This document shows positions 43,008 through 51,901 of a stretch of DNA of 64,000 bases, piece by piece. The stretch comes from Arthrobacter sp. StoSoilB5 (GTDB lineage: Bacteria > Actinomycetota > Actinomycetes > Actinomycetales > Micrococcaceae), in contig NZ_AP024646.1 in the NCBI RefSeq assembly GCF_019977235.1, forward strand, positions 3,720,001-3,784,000, written 5' to 3'. Each line of letters opens with the position of its first letter. Within the stretch, counting starts at the first letter, position 1. Made by a program: the position numbers and the translations under genes. The notes under the pieces were generated by a model. The model was not told the DNA's origin, did not search any database, and worked only from the letters and a program-made list of their open reading frames with translations.

Positions 43008-46000
43008 TCAGTGACCTGCTTTCCTCTGGCGCACAGTGGGCAAATATCGGGCAGACGGCAGCCATGTCCGCCGTGTCCCCCCTTGCTCGGATCGTGCCTG
43101 GCTTCGAACGTTGCACCAGCCATCAGTTCCGCGGCTTCGTTGACCAAAGCCTCTGCCCAGTTGTCATCAGGCTCCAGTGGATCCTGCTGTTGAACTCCTG
43201 GGCTCTTGGTCTTGGTTCCCAGCTGTGCGAGGACGGCTCCACCCGGAACCCGGCGCACGGCATCCCCAAACGCGCCGGCATCCTCAAGCGCACCGGCATC
43301 CTCAAACGCACCTTTGAGCACCGCTGCCTGGTACGCCCCCAGCTGGGGGTGCCTGGCTACCTCGGACTTGCCTGGCTGGCGTTTCCCGGTCTTGAGATCG
43401 ACGATTACCAGGCGACCTTCGGCGTCGAGTTCCAGCCGGTCAACCTGTCCGCGAAGCACGGCGTGTCGAGTGGCATCTGAATCGTCCACAACCGAATCCA
43501 GAGGTGTGGAACGTAGCTGGACGTCGGGGAGTTGCACTTCGAAGTCGTGCTCCACCGCGAGCAGGCTCCTGCCTTCGCTGCGCATGATGAGTACGTACTG
43601 AGCCAACTTACGGACCATCAGTTCAGCGCGCTGGTAATCGAGCTTCCCTTCCCAGTTGTCCTTCATGCCAAGGGTGGGCCACCGGCGAACGAGTTCCGCA
43701 ACGTACTGCGCACCTGAGGCGTCCGGCAATTCCTGCGCAATGGTGTGGACCAGCGTGCCCAGGCTCCGTGCGAAGTCAGTGGCGGCCTCGCCCCCGGCCG
43801 CCTGAACAAACCAGTCGAGCGGGGACTTGTGGACAGCCTCCACCTTGGATGGCGATACCGACACGGTGCCTCCCGGCGGGACAACGGCTTCCCGGGAGCT
43901 CAAGGGTGCCAAACCCCACCACGTATCCGGATGGGCCCCGGGCACAGGTGGATCAACAGAGGCGAGCCGGGCCAGCACACGTGCTGCTTCCTGCGCGGTC
44001 CGCGATGGCTCGTTGGCGTCCGGGTCCTCAGCCTGGGCATGCTGTCTCAACTCGGCAACCAAGGCGCGCAGAGTCATGGGACGATCCACCGGCGTGTAGT
44101 CCCGCCTGTACTCGCCGGGAGCCAAAGGTGCCACGTAGTCCAGGAAGGCCGAAGGTTGTTCGTCCTCTGAGGAGACAGCAGTACAGATAAGGACCTCCCG
44201 GGCCCGTGAGACCGCAGTGGAGAAACTCCTCAGTTCGTCGTACCGGATGTCCCTTAGCCTGCTCAGGGGGCCACGTCCCAGCGCATGCTCAACTCCGTGC
44301 TCCACGGCGTCAGCGAACAGTGTGCTGCCCAGGAGTTCCCCACGCAGGCGCGTGTTCGGCCAGACGCCTTCCTGGAGGCCGGCGACGATCACTACAGGCC
44401 ATTCGCGGCCCGCAGCACTTGCCGGAGTCATGATTTCCACGCACTCCTCAAGCTGGGCCCTCGCCGCGAGGGTGTCCATAGGGAGTTCCTGGTTCAACAA
44501 GTAATCGAGGAACTGCTCCGGACCGGAGCCTGGCAGTTGATCCACGAAGCGTTCTGCCGTGTGGAACAGCGCCATCATGGCGTCAAGGTCGCGGTCCGCG
44601 CGGGCTCCGGCGCTTCCTCCTTCCAGCGCGGCGTCCGACCAGCGGGAAGCCAACCCCGTGGCGTGCCATAGCGCCCAAAGGACCGATTCCGCGTTGGCCC
44701 CAGGCGCAGCCGACGCGGCAGTGCCGGCAGCAATCATCCGGGCAAGCCGGCGGGCAGAGTTTCCTTCAATGCCCAGCGAAGCAAGCGCTCCCGGTTCAAG
44801 CAGCGCCTCCACCAGCAGAGCGTCGCTGGATCGTCCGCCGCCACCGAGCAGCTCCTCGCGACGGAGAGATTGACGGAGTCGGCGGAGCTCAATAGCGGAT
44901 GCGCCGCCAATCCGCGAGGTCAGGAGGGAAACGGCAGTTTCAGGAGTGAGCTTTGCGGGATCAAGGACGACAGCGAAGGCCTCCAGGAGGGGCCGGACGG
45001 CCACCTCATCCCGGACCGCAGAATCCGCCACAGGAACCCGTACAGGGATTCCCTGCCCGCTGAGGTAGCGCTGGAGCTGCGAGATCAAGCCGCCGTTGCG
45101 GACGATGACAGCAATGTCACTGAAGTCGCGCCCCTCACGCAACTGAGTTTCCAAAATCCGCTGGGCCACATAGCGAAGCTCATGGACAGGAGAAGGCAGC
45201 ACATGTCCTTCAACCCGCCCCTCCGGGCTGGTTGCCTGAACGGCGTCGAGGGACTCCTGCTGTTCCAGGCGCCTGGCCCTTTGGCCCCCGGATCGTTGTG
45301 AGATGCGTGCGGCAACCCTCGTCCAGGCCTGCGCTACCTCGGAGCGATGCCGGTGCGTAATCCACAGTGGCCGTTCAAGAACCCCGTGGCTTCCCGCCAG
45401 GAGCGAGGGAAGCTCAGCGACAAGGTCCGGCCGCGCCCCGCGAAAGCCCTGCACCACAGTGTCAGGCGAATATGTGACTACAGTGTCCTTGCCCTCTGCA
45501 ATATCGGCCAGGAGCTCAAACACAGCCGGATTGGATTCCTGTGCATCATCCACGAGGATCAGCTGCAGGCGTTCACGCTCGGCAGCCAGGAAAGCAGGCG
45601 AGTCCTGAAAAATCTGCCGTGCGGTAGTGATGATGCCTGCGGGATCGAAGGCCTCGGGCATTCGGAGGTCCAAAACGTCCCGGTACTCGCTGTACAGCTC
45701 GGCCGCCGCCATCCAATCGGGCCGCCCACATTCGTAGGCGAGGCCAACCAAGTCCTCTGCAGTGCGGCCAGACTCGATGATGCGATCAAACAATTGGCGG
45801 ATCTCGTGGCGGAATCCCCGGGTGGGCAGTGCTGCGGAAAGGTCCTCTGGCCAGGGCAACTGGTGCCCGGGGCGGGAGTGGCCTTCCAGCAACTCTTTGA
45901 TGATCAGATCCTGTTCCGGGCCGGACAGGAGCTTGGGTGGTCGTGGCAGCGGCAAGACGCCTTCCGCTTTAGCGCGCCGGATGACGTCGAAAGCGTAAGA

Positions 46001-46339
46001 CGCCCAGGTGCGGGCCGGCGTCGTACTGAGGCTTCTGTCCAGGCGACCGGTGAAGGTGTCCCGCAAGGCGGCCGCGGCGTGGCGCCCTGGAGCGAGAATA
46101 AGTATCCGTTCAGGATCCACCGCGTCTTCATTTACCCGCCGGACTGCTGATTCGACCAGCACTGTGGACTTTCCGGTGCCCGGGCCTCCGGGGACCAGGA
46201 CCGGCCCGCCTCCCTGCCTGACTGAAACAACCGCACGTTGGTCCGGAGACAGGTCAGGTGCCGCGTAGTGGATCTCGCGCGGCGGAAGCAAGCGAAGGGC
46301 TGCCGGGGCTTGGCGGGTTCTGGTAGCTGTTGCGGTCAC
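43004..46339 (-). CDS. adnA: AdnA-like UvrD/RecB helicase-nuclease subunit
   Basis: 1111 aa from a GTG that overlaps the upstream alkyltransferase-like gene's stop (GTGA). Walker A GGPGTGKSTV is at 51-60. Motif II reads VDDAQESN, where DEAQ/DEFQ is usual (Glu replaced by Asp), so ATPase activity may differ from AdnB. The C-terminal nuclease has VIVDLKTGK (979-986), then PQLGAYQ, and ends with GCRLPDICPLCARG, a C-x5-C-x2-C cluster that may bind a metal or Fe-S centre. Between them is an 18-bp tandem repeat encoding EDAGAL. Partner of AdnB; gene order matches mycobacterial Rv3202c-Rv3201c as remembered. Confidence 0.9.
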   Translation of the reverse strand: MTATATRTRQAPAALRLLPPREIHYAAPDLSPDQRAVVSVRQGGGPVLVPGGPGTGKSTVLVESAVRRVNEDAVDPERILILAPGRHAAAALRDTFTGRLDRSLSTTPARTWASYAFDVIRRAKAEGVLPLPRPPKLLSGPEQDLIIKELLEGHSRPGHQLPWPEDLSAALPTRGFRHEIRQLFDRIIESGRTAEDLVGLAYECGRPDWMAAAELYSEYRDVLDLRMPEAFDPAGIITTARQIFQDSPAFLAAERERLQLILVDDAQESNPAVFELLADIAEGKDTVVTYSPDTVVQGFRGARPDLVAELPSLLAGSHGVLERPLWITHRHRSEVAQAWTRVAARISQRSGGQRARRLEQQESLDAVQATSPEGRVEGHVLPSPVHELRYVAQRILETQLREGRDFSDIAVIVRNGGLISQLQRYLSGQGIPVRVPVADSAVRDEVAVRPLLEAFAVVLDPAKLTPETAVSLLTSRIGGASAIELRRLRQSLRREELLGGGGRSSDALLVEALLEPGALASLGIEGNSARRLARMIAAGTAASAAPGANAESVLWALWHATGLASRWSDAALEGGSAGARADRDLDAMMALFHTAERFVDQLPGSGPEQFLDYLLNQELPMDTLAARAQLEECVEIMTPASAAGREWPVVIVAGLQEGVWPNTRLRGELLGSTLFADAVEHGVEHALGRGPLSRLRDIRYDELRSFSTAVSRAREVLICTAVSSEDEQPSAFLDYVAPLAPGEYRRDYTPVDRPMTLRALVAELRQHAQAEDPDANEPSRTAQEAARVLARLASVDPPVPGAHPDTWWGLAPLSSREAVVPPGGTVSVSPSKVEAVHKSPLDWFVQAAGGEAATDFARSLGTLVHTIAQELPDASGAQYVAELVRRWPTLGMKDNWEGKLDYQRAELMVRKLAQYVLIMRSEGRSLLAVEHDFEVQLPDVQLRSTPLDSVVDDSDATRHAVLRGQVDRLELDAEGRLVIVDLKTGKRQPGKSEVARHPQLGAYQAAVLKGAFEDAGALEDAGAFGDAVRRVPGGAVLAQLGTKTKSPGVQQQDPLEPDDNWAEALVNEAAELMAGATFEARHDPSKGGHGGHGCRLPDICPLCARGKQVTE

Positions 46340-46752
46340 ACAGTCATTTCATCATCGGGCACCGACAAAATATGGAGCTGACGCTCCAACTGGTCCGAGA
46401 TCACATCAATAAGATCGAAATCAGCATCAGTTGGCGCCCATCGCGCGGTGCCGAGGTCCACGCGCCAACGGCCCTCACCTGTCCGCAGGAATGCCTCAAA
46501 GGCACCGTGCAGTGGGGTGGATTCCTGCACGTAGTGGCGCAACGCCTCTGCCTCGTGGCCCGGCGGGGCATCGCCGCTTGCCCGCAGGACCCGCCACCAC
46601 GCTACGGAACTGCCGTAGTGGCTCATCACGGCGCCCACCTGCCTGGGTCCGCCAGCTCCAAGGAGTTCTGCGACGTCACCATATGACACGGCCGTGCCGG
46701 GCGGAACAAGGTCCACAACGGCCAGCACCGCCGTCACATACTCCATCCGCAT
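46336..46752 (-). CDS. Alkyltransferase-like (ATL) protein, MGMT family without catalytic Cys
   Basis: 138 aa (an ATG at 46746 would give 136 aa). Fits the C-terminal DNA-binding domain of O6-methylguanine methyltransferase: VPPGTAVSYGDVAELLGAG and PRQVGAVMS with the helix-turn-helix. The reaction centre PCHRV is replaced by AWWRVLRASG, so the Cys acceptor is Trp. ATL proteins bind O6-alkylguanine without repairing it and hand it to nucleotide-excision repair. First gene of a unit with adnA-adnB (4-base overlap), placing a lesion sensor beside a recombination helicase. Confidence 0.88.
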   Translation of the reverse strand: MRMEYVTAVLAVVDLVPPGTAVSYGDVAELLGAGGPRQVGAVMSHYGSSVAWWRVLRASGDAPPGHEAEALRHYVQESTPLHGAFEAFLRTGEGRWRVDLGTARWAPTDADFDLIDVISDQLERQLHILSVPDDEMTV

Positions 46753-46817
46753 GTGATCAGCGTAGCCGCAGGAGTGTCGTCCCCAGTACTGTCGGGGCCA
46801 GCCGGTAGCGTGAAACC

Positions 46818-47528
46818 ATGAGCTCCTGGAACACCCTCCCCCGCGCTGCCTTCGACCTCGAAACCACCGGGAAGAATTCCCGTTCTGCCCGCATCGTCAC
46901 TGCTTCAATCACTGTGGTGGATGCGCACGGACAGCTCATCAAAGAGCATGAATGGCTGGCGGATCCCGGCGTCGAGATTCCTTTGGAGGCCAGCGAGGTG
47001 CACGGGGTGACCACGGAAAAAGCCCGGGCCGAAGGCCGCCCGGCGGCCGAGGTCACCCGCGAGGTAGCGGCCGTTCTACAGGAATTGTTCGACGACCACA
47101 CTCCAGTCATTGCTTTCAACGCCAGCTACGACTTCACGGTGCTCGCTGCCGAGTCAGCACGGCACGGTGTCCCGCAACTCACCCGTTTCCCGGTATTGGA
47201 CCCCTACGTGATGAACAAGCAGGTGGACCGGTACCGCAAGGGCAAGCGGACGTTGACCGCTTTATGCGAGGAATATGGCGTGAGCCTGGACAACGCCCAC
47301 ACCTCCGCTGCCGACGCCTTGGCGACTCTGCGCGTCCTGGATGCCATGGCTGGCAAATTCCCCAAGTTGCAGATGCCTGCGTCCAAGCTGCACCATTTGC
47401 AGGTGGACTGGGCCGCATCCCAAGCGGCCGACTTCCAGCAGTATCTGCGGCGAAGCAAGCCTACGGCTGTGATCGAGGGCGAGTGGCCCGTCCTGCCACC
47501 CGAGGATGCCAGCCGCGGCGGCTTCTGA
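46818..47528 (+). CDS. DEDDh 3'-5' exonuclease (DnaQ/epsilon-like)
   Basis: 236-aa cytoplasmic exonuclease. DEDDh signatures: FDLETTGKNSRSARIVTASI (D, E), VIAFNASYDFTVL (D), and the final HTSAADALATLRVL (H and D). Standalone members of this branch include the DNA polymerase III proofreading-like exonucleases; substrate here could be DNA or RNA. The C-terminal ~60 residues beyond the fold (SKLHHLQVDWAASQAADFQQ) are not part of the catalytic domain. It diverges from the ATL-adnA-adnB unit with 65 bases between, which fits a repair context. Confidence 0.9.
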   Translation: MSSWNTLPRAAFDLETTGKNSRSARIVTASITVVDAHGQLIKEHEWLADPGVEIPLEASEVHGVTTEKARAEGRPAAEVTREVAAVLQELFDDHTPVIAFNASYDFTVLAAESARHGVPQLTRFPVLDPYVMNKQVDRYRKGKRTLTALCEEYGVSLDNAHTSAADALATLRVLDAMAGKFPKLQMPASKLHHLQVDWAASQAADFQQYLRRSKPTAVIEGEWPVLPPEDASRGGF

Positions 47529-47851
47529 GGCAGCTCCAGCTCCAAAAGAGCCGCGGTTGGGATGCAAGTCACAAGAATTTTGGGAACCTGCCAGCACATA
47601 CGTCTTGCGCGCGGATTCCGCCCCTGCACCCTAGCCCGGAATAGTTCCGCGAGCCCAGCATTGATGCCGGAACTTTGTTCGGAAAAAATGAGCCAGAGCA
47701 ATCACTTCTTCGATTCACCGTGCTTCGGCGGGCTGGTGACATAATTAAGTTTGGCGGGTTGAAGTCTGCTAGGGCAGCCATCCCCATTCTTGTTGCCACG
47801 TTCCCCGCCCACCGCGAAACGTCTCTGTGACCCGATGAAAGTGATTTCTTC
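47529..47851. other. 323-base region upstream of the amino acid ABC transporter
   Basis: No gene supported. Two imperfect dyads lie at 47638-47651 (CCGGAA-TAG-TTCCG-like) and 47668-47682 (CCGGAAC-TTT-GTTCGG). They share the CGGAA half-site, so may be one regulator's sites. CATAAT at 47740-47745 is a possible -10 with no matching -35. A weak Shine-Dalgarno (GAAAGTGA) precedes the transporter's ATG. Confidence 0.45.
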
Positions 47852-48802
47852 ATGAAATTCAAAGCCCTCAAGTGGCTGTCTGCTGCTCCCGTAGCCGCGG
47901 CCCTGGTGATCTCCCTGGCAGCATGCGGAGGAGGAACCTCCCAGCCCAGCGGTTCGCCCACCGATGCCCTGGCCGGCAGCGACCAACAGACGCTGGACAA
48001 GTACACCACCGCGGACGTCACGGCGCTGGACAAGATCGACAAGTCCAAGCTGGGCCTCGTCACTGATGGCACCCTGCGTGTAGGCACCCTGTCCGATGCA
48101 CCGCCGAACATCTTCATCGATCCTTCCGGCAAATTCACCGGTTATGACAACGAGCTCCTGCGCGCCATCGGCGACAAGCTTGGCCTGAAGGTGGAGTTCG
48201 CATCGACCGACTTCTCCGCCCTGCTCTCGCAGGTAGCAAACAAGCAGTTCGACGTCGGATCCTCCTCGATCTCCACCACGGACGCCCGTCGCAAGACAGT
48301 CGGCTTCACCAACGGCTACGACTTTGGCTACATGGCTGTTGTGACCAAGAACGACGCCAAGGTCACGGGCTTCGCCGACCTCAAGGAAGGCGTCCGGATC
48401 GGCGTCGTCCAGGGCACCGTTCAGGATGACTATGTCACCAACACACTCAAGCTCGAGCCCGTGCGTTTCCCTGACTACAACACCGTTTATGGCAACGTGA
48501 AGAACGGTCAGATCGACGCCTGGGTGGCCCCCTCCCAGCAGGCTTCCGGCCAGGTCAAGGACGGCGACGGCACCAAGATCGCCGAAAAGGTTGTCAACAC
48601 GCAGAACTTCACGGCTTACGCCGTGAACAAGGACAATCAGCCCCTCCTCGATGCCCTGAATGCCGGGCTGGACGCGGTCATTGCTGACGGTACGTGGACC
48701 AAGCTCACCTCCGAGTGGTACACCGATCGTCCTACAGCGGCCGAGCAGACTCCGCAGGGCTGGAAGCCGGGCAGCAAGGCCGTCCAGATCCCGGCCAAGT
48801 AA
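47852..48802 (+). CDS. Polar amino acid ABC transporter substrate-binding lipoprotein
   Basis: 316 aa. Lipoprotein signal MKFKALKWLSAAPVAAALVI ending LAAC (lipid Cys25), then a periplasmic-binding-protein domain of family 3: DGTLRVGTLSDAPPNIFID, GYDNELLRAIGDKLGL, SSSISTTDARRKTVGFTN and QPLLDALNAGLDAVIADGTW near the C-terminus. This is the polar amino acid/opine group; the ligand is not readable from sequence. First gene of a three-gene unit with permease and ATPase downstream, spaced by 12 bases and overlapping by 4. Confidence 0.93.
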   Translation: MKFKALKWLSAAPVAAALVISLAACGGGTSQPSGSPTDALAGSDQQTLDKYTTADVTALDKIDKSKLGLVTDGTLRVGTLSDAPPNIFIDPSGKFTGYDNELLRAIGDKLGLKVEFASTDFSALLSQVANKQFDVGSSSISTTDARRKTVGFTNGYDFGYMAVVTKNDAKVTGFADLKEGVRIGVVQGTVQDDYVTNTLKLEPVRFPDYNTVYGNVKNGQIDAWVAPSQQASGQVKDGDGTKIAEKVVNTQNFTAYAVNKDNQPLLDALNAGLDAVIADGTWTKLTSEWYTDRPTAAEQTPQGWKPGSKAVQIPAK

Positions 48803-48814
48803 CCCGGGCGTTCC

Positions 48815-49579
48815 ATGGATATCCTCAAGCAACTAGCTGACACCTTCCTTGACTGGAAGGCGATGGGCGAAGTCATTCCCAAGATGTTCGCTGTCGGCCT
48901 GCCGAACACCCTGGTGCTCGCTGTCATTTCGGGCATCATCGGGACCCTGCTGGGCATGGCCCTGGCCCTGATGGGGATCTCCCGGAACGCCGCAGCCCGA
49001 TGGATTGCACGCATCTACACGGACGTCCTCCGCGGACTTCCGCCCGTGCTGACCATTCTGGTCATCGGATTCGGCTTCGGCCCCATCATCCGTGAACTGA
49101 CGGGCTCCACAAGCCCGTACCCGATGGCCATCGCCGCACTGTCTTTGATGTCGGGTGCCTACATCGGTGAGATCTTCCGCTCAGGTATCCAGAGCGTGGA
49201 TAAGGGACAGCTCGAAGCATCCCGCGCCTTGGGGTTCGGCTACGGCGCTTCCATGCGGCTGGTAGTGGTTCCCCAAGGCATCCGTCGGGTGCTTCCTGCC
49301 CTGGTCAACCAATTCATTGCCCTGATCAAGGAGTCCTCACTCGTCTTCCTCCTGGGCCTGCTGGCCACGGAGCGGGAGATCTTCCAGATCGGCAAGGACG
49401 CGGCTGCAACCAGCGGCAACCTCTCACCGTACGTTGCTGCGGCCATCTTCTACCTGGTACTCACAATCCCGCTTACGCACTTTGTGAACTGGATTGATGC
49501 CCGCTTCCGTTCAGGCCGGCCGGAAAAGAAGGAACCGGACGACGCCGCGGCGGTCGTCGGGAAGGGAGCCCACGCATGA
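48815..49579 (+). CDS. Polar amino acid ABC transporter permease
   Basis: 254-aa membrane permease of the His/Glu/Gln type (HisMQ). N-terminal [20 protein letters not shown], then the family EAA loop [20 protein letters not shown] followed by [13 protein letters not shown] and [14 protein letters not shown]. Like other members, it can form the channel as a homodimer when only one permease is encoded, as here. The C-terminal ~20 residues are charged. The stop overlaps the ATPase ATG by 4 bases. Confidence 0.94.
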   Translation: MDILKQLADTFLDWKAMGEVIPKMFAVGLPNTLVLAVISGIIGTLLGMALALMGISRNAAARWIARIYTDVLRGLPPVLTILVIGFGFGPIIRELTGSTSPYPMAIAALSLMSGAYIGEIFRSGIQSVDKGQLEASRALGFGYGASMRLVVVPQGIRRVLPALVNQFIALIKESSLVFLLGLLATEREIFQIGKDAAATSGNLSPYVAAAIFYLVLTIPLTHFVNWIDARFRSGRPEKKEPDDAAAVVGKGAHA

Positions 49580-50313
49580 GTGAATTTTCATCTGGCACGT
49601 TGACGGCAAAGAACATCCATTTGTCGTTCGGCACCAACCATGTCCTGCGGGGCATCGACCTGCACGTTGAGAAGGGCACCACGGCTTCCGTGATCGGCCC
49701 CTCGGGTTCAGGCAAGTCAACGCTCCTTCGCGTGATGAACCGACTCATCGAGCCGGATCAGGGCGACATCCTGCTGGATGGCCGTTCAGTCCTCAAGGAC
49801 AACCCCGACGAACTTCGGCGTCGGATCGGCATGGTGTTCCAGCAGTTCAATCTCTTCCCTCACAAGACCGTGGCCGAGAACATTTCCCTGGCACTGCGAA
49901 AGATCCGCGGAATGTCCAAGGAACAGGCGCGTGACGAGGCGTTGGCCCAATTGGACCTGGTCGGCCTCAAGCACAGGGCCGATGCCCGCCCCGCCAACCT
50001 TTCCGGCGGCCAGCAGCAGCGCGTAGCCATTGCCCGTGCGCTGGCGATGAAGCCCGAGGTCATGTTCTTCGACGAGGCCACTTCTGCTCTGGATCCGGAA
50101 CTCGTCAAGGGCGTCCTGGCCCTGATGACCGATCTCGCACAGGGTGGCATGACCATGGTGGTGGTAACCCATGAGATGGGCTTCTCCCGCAATGTCTCAG
50201 ACGTCGTGACGTTCATGGACGCTGGCGTAGTCGTGGAATCCGGTCCCCCGGAGCAGCTCTTCAACAGCCCCCGGACGGAACGGCTCCAGGGCTTCCTCTC
50301 GGACGTCCTCTAG
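49576..50313 (+). CDS. Polar amino acid ABC transporter ATP-binding protein
   Basis: 245-aa ATPase that powers the importer. Walker [14 protein letters not shown]-loop [16 protein letters not shown] signature [15 protein letters not shown], Walker [16 protein letters not shown]-loop [23 protein letters not shown] and [14 protein letters not shown] are typical of the glutamine/glutamate (GlnQ) group. Last gene of the operon; a long hairpin follows. Confidence 0.95.
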   Translation: MSEFSSGTLTAKNIHLSFGTNHVLRGIDLHVEKGTTASVIGPSGSGKSTLLRVMNRLIEPDQGDILLDGRSVLKDNPDELRRRIGMVFQQFNLFPHKTVAENISLALRKIRGMSKEQARDEALAQLDLVGLKHRADARPANLSGGQQQRVAIARALAMKPEVMFFDEATSALDPELVKGVLALMTDLAQGGMTMVVVTHEMGFSRNVSDVVTFMDAGVVVESGPPEQLFNSPRTERLQGFLSDVL

Positions 50314-50353
50314 GCCACAGCTCCTCCAGGGAACCACAGCGCAGAAATACAGC

Positions 50354-50409
50354 AGACCCCGCCTCCAGACAACCGCCCTCAGGGGTGGACAGTCCGGTAG
50401 GCGGGGTCT
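50354..50409 (+). terminator. Long stem-loop after the amino acid ABC operon
   Basis: Perfect 11-bp stem AGACCCCGCCT / AGGCGGGGTCT with a 34-base loop that can itself fold (CCGCCCT...AGGGG...). It lies between converging units (the ABC operon and the GH3 gene). Followed by TTCTGCATT, a weak T-tail. Confidence 0.55.
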
Positions 50410-50462
50410 TCTGCATTCAGCTCACCAGCTCTAAGGCACCAGCCAGTCTCCGCGACTCAGGC

Positions 50463-51743
50463 TTATTTACCGGACTTGACCGACAGCACTGTCAAAGCCG
50501 CGGCATCCACCTTGTGGCGGAAAGCTGGGTCGGACTGCGCTTTCTGCAGGACGGCTTCATACATGGACGGGATGCTTCCGGGGTCGGCGCACACGAGCAT
50601 CGTGCCACCGGCTCCGAAGAAGTTGATGGCACGGTCAGGGGCCGGCCAAGGCTCCAATTGTGCTGCACTACAGACGTCGTCCGAAAGGATAATGCCCTTG
50701 AAGCCGGCGTCCTCGCGAAGCATCTGCCCCATAACCACGGGCGAGAACGGCGCAATGTTGGCTGGGTCGATTTGGTCATAGTACGCATTGGACACCATGA
50801 CCCATTGCACGCCGTTCGTGATGGCTGTGCGGAATGGCTCCAGGGCGGGATCGTTCCGCGTGGTCTTGGTGTCCCTGACGTTACGGCTGACATCGGTGTT
50901 GGGCACTACCCTGCCGAGGCCCGGGAAGTGTTTCACAACGGGCGCGACCCCCGCGTCCCTCATGCCTTGGGCAAAAGCGTTTCCCAGCTCAGAAACTTGG
51001 CCCGGACTATATCCGTACTGCCGTTGGAACTGCCCGATGGGCGCGTTGGATGGCGCGAATTCAGGGCTCGTCACAGCATCAAGGACGGGGGCCAGATTGA
51101 CATTGACGCCGGCGCTACGGAGTTCCTTCCCCCAAACGGTGGCGTCTGCCCGCAGCTTCGCGGGACCAGCTCCCGTTTGCACTAAAGCTGCGGGAATCGT
51201 GGAGAAACCTGGACCAGCCAGAACCTGGACGTATCCACCTTCCTGGTCCGTGGCCACGAAGAGAGGCAGCCCACCGGTAGTTTCGGCGGAAACCTTCCCG
51301 GTCAGGGAGGCCACTACGGCAGCTGTGGCCTCTGCCCCGGCCTTGCTGCGACCACTCAGGTAAACGTTGCCCGCGTGGTATTTGGAGAGGGCTTCCATCG
51401 TGCCCGGTTCCGCACCGGTGGCCTTGGCAGCAACCATGAACAGCTGCCCTACGCGTTGCTCGAGGCTTAGCTTGGCAAGCTGTTGTTGCGCCGTGGACAA
51501 GGCTTGAGGGGTAGGCGCTGTCGAGGGGGTCCGGGATTCCCGGGGTTCGTTTGACGCCTGAGTGGTGGACGTGCTTGGAACAGGGGTGCTCGTCGGCGAG
51601 GGGGTACTTGCCGTCGGCGAAACCGGCGAAGATGTTGGGTCCGCGGTTCCACTGCCACTTGAGCAGCCAGACACCATGGTGACCACGATTCCGGCCGCTG
51701 CGGCGCACAAGCCAAGGGATGCAATTGTTTGGATGGAGCGCAT
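50463..51743 (-). CDS. Glycoside hydrolase family 3-like lipoprotein (LpqI/NagZ-type)
   Basis: 426 aa. Lipobox VSGCSS (Cys27) after a hydrophobic signal, then a Ser/Thr/Pro-rich linker (about 30-80). The GH3 domain shows GQLFMVA, ATDQEGGYVQ, PVLD..., VVKHFPGLGRVVPNTD and GIILSDDVCSA. KHFPG is the classic GH3 (NagZ) element, but the His-Asp general-acid element DSH normally after KHFPGHG is replaced by NTDVS, and GHG by GLG. The nucleophile Asp in LSDD is present. So it is a hexosaminidase relative of cell-wall recycling type; whether it is fully active is uncertain. Confidence 0.85.
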   Translation of the reverse strand: MRSIQTIASLGLCAAAAGIVVTMVSGCSSGSGTADPTSSPVSPTASTPSPTSTPVPSTSTTQASNEPRESRTPSTAPTPQALSTAQQQLAKLSLEQRVGQLFMVAAKATGAEPGTMEALSKYHAGNVYLSGRSKAGAEATAAVVASLTGKVSAETTGGLPLFVATDQEGGYVQVLAGPGFSTIPAALVQTGAGPAKLRADATVWGKELRSAGVNVNLAPVLDAVTSPEFAPSNAPIGQFQRQYGYSPGQVSELGNAFAQGMRDAGVAPVVKHFPGLGRVVPNTDVSRNVRDTKTTRNDPALEPFRTAITNGVQWVMVSNAYYDQIDPANIAPFSPVVMGQMLREDAGFKGIILSDDVCSAAQLEPWPAPDRAINFFGAGGTMLVCADPGSIPSMYEAVLQKAQSDPAFRHKVDAAALTVLSVKSGK

Positions 51744-51853
51744 GGTAAACCGTGAATTCGTTGGGGTTGGGTTTCCATTACGAGCCTACCCCGGGGAGGC
51801 GCAGTGCCCCAGCCAGCTTGTAGCAGCAGGCCAAGGCACTGCGTTGTCCTTGC

Positions 51854-51901
51854 CTTATGCGGTCGCCGACTTATGCGATCGCCGACTTATGCGATCGCCG
51901 C
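51854..51901. repeat. Three tandem 16-bp repeats over the hemL stop codon
   Basis: Unit CTTATGCGATCGCCGA, three copies (51854-51869, 51870-51885, 51886-51901); the first differs by one base (GCGGTCGC) and the third by its last base. The third copy contains the hemL stop (TTA on the + strand, 51887-51889) and last codons. Each unit has the palindrome GCGATCGC or one mismatch from it. A strand-slippage repeat that added bases after the stop without changing the protein. Confidence 0.85.

Noticed and set aside
47670..47680. GAAC-TTT-GTTC resembling a LexA SOS box near the amino acid transporter
   Set aside because: The spacer is 3 bases instead of the 4 required by actinobacterial LexA sites, and no SOS gene follows.
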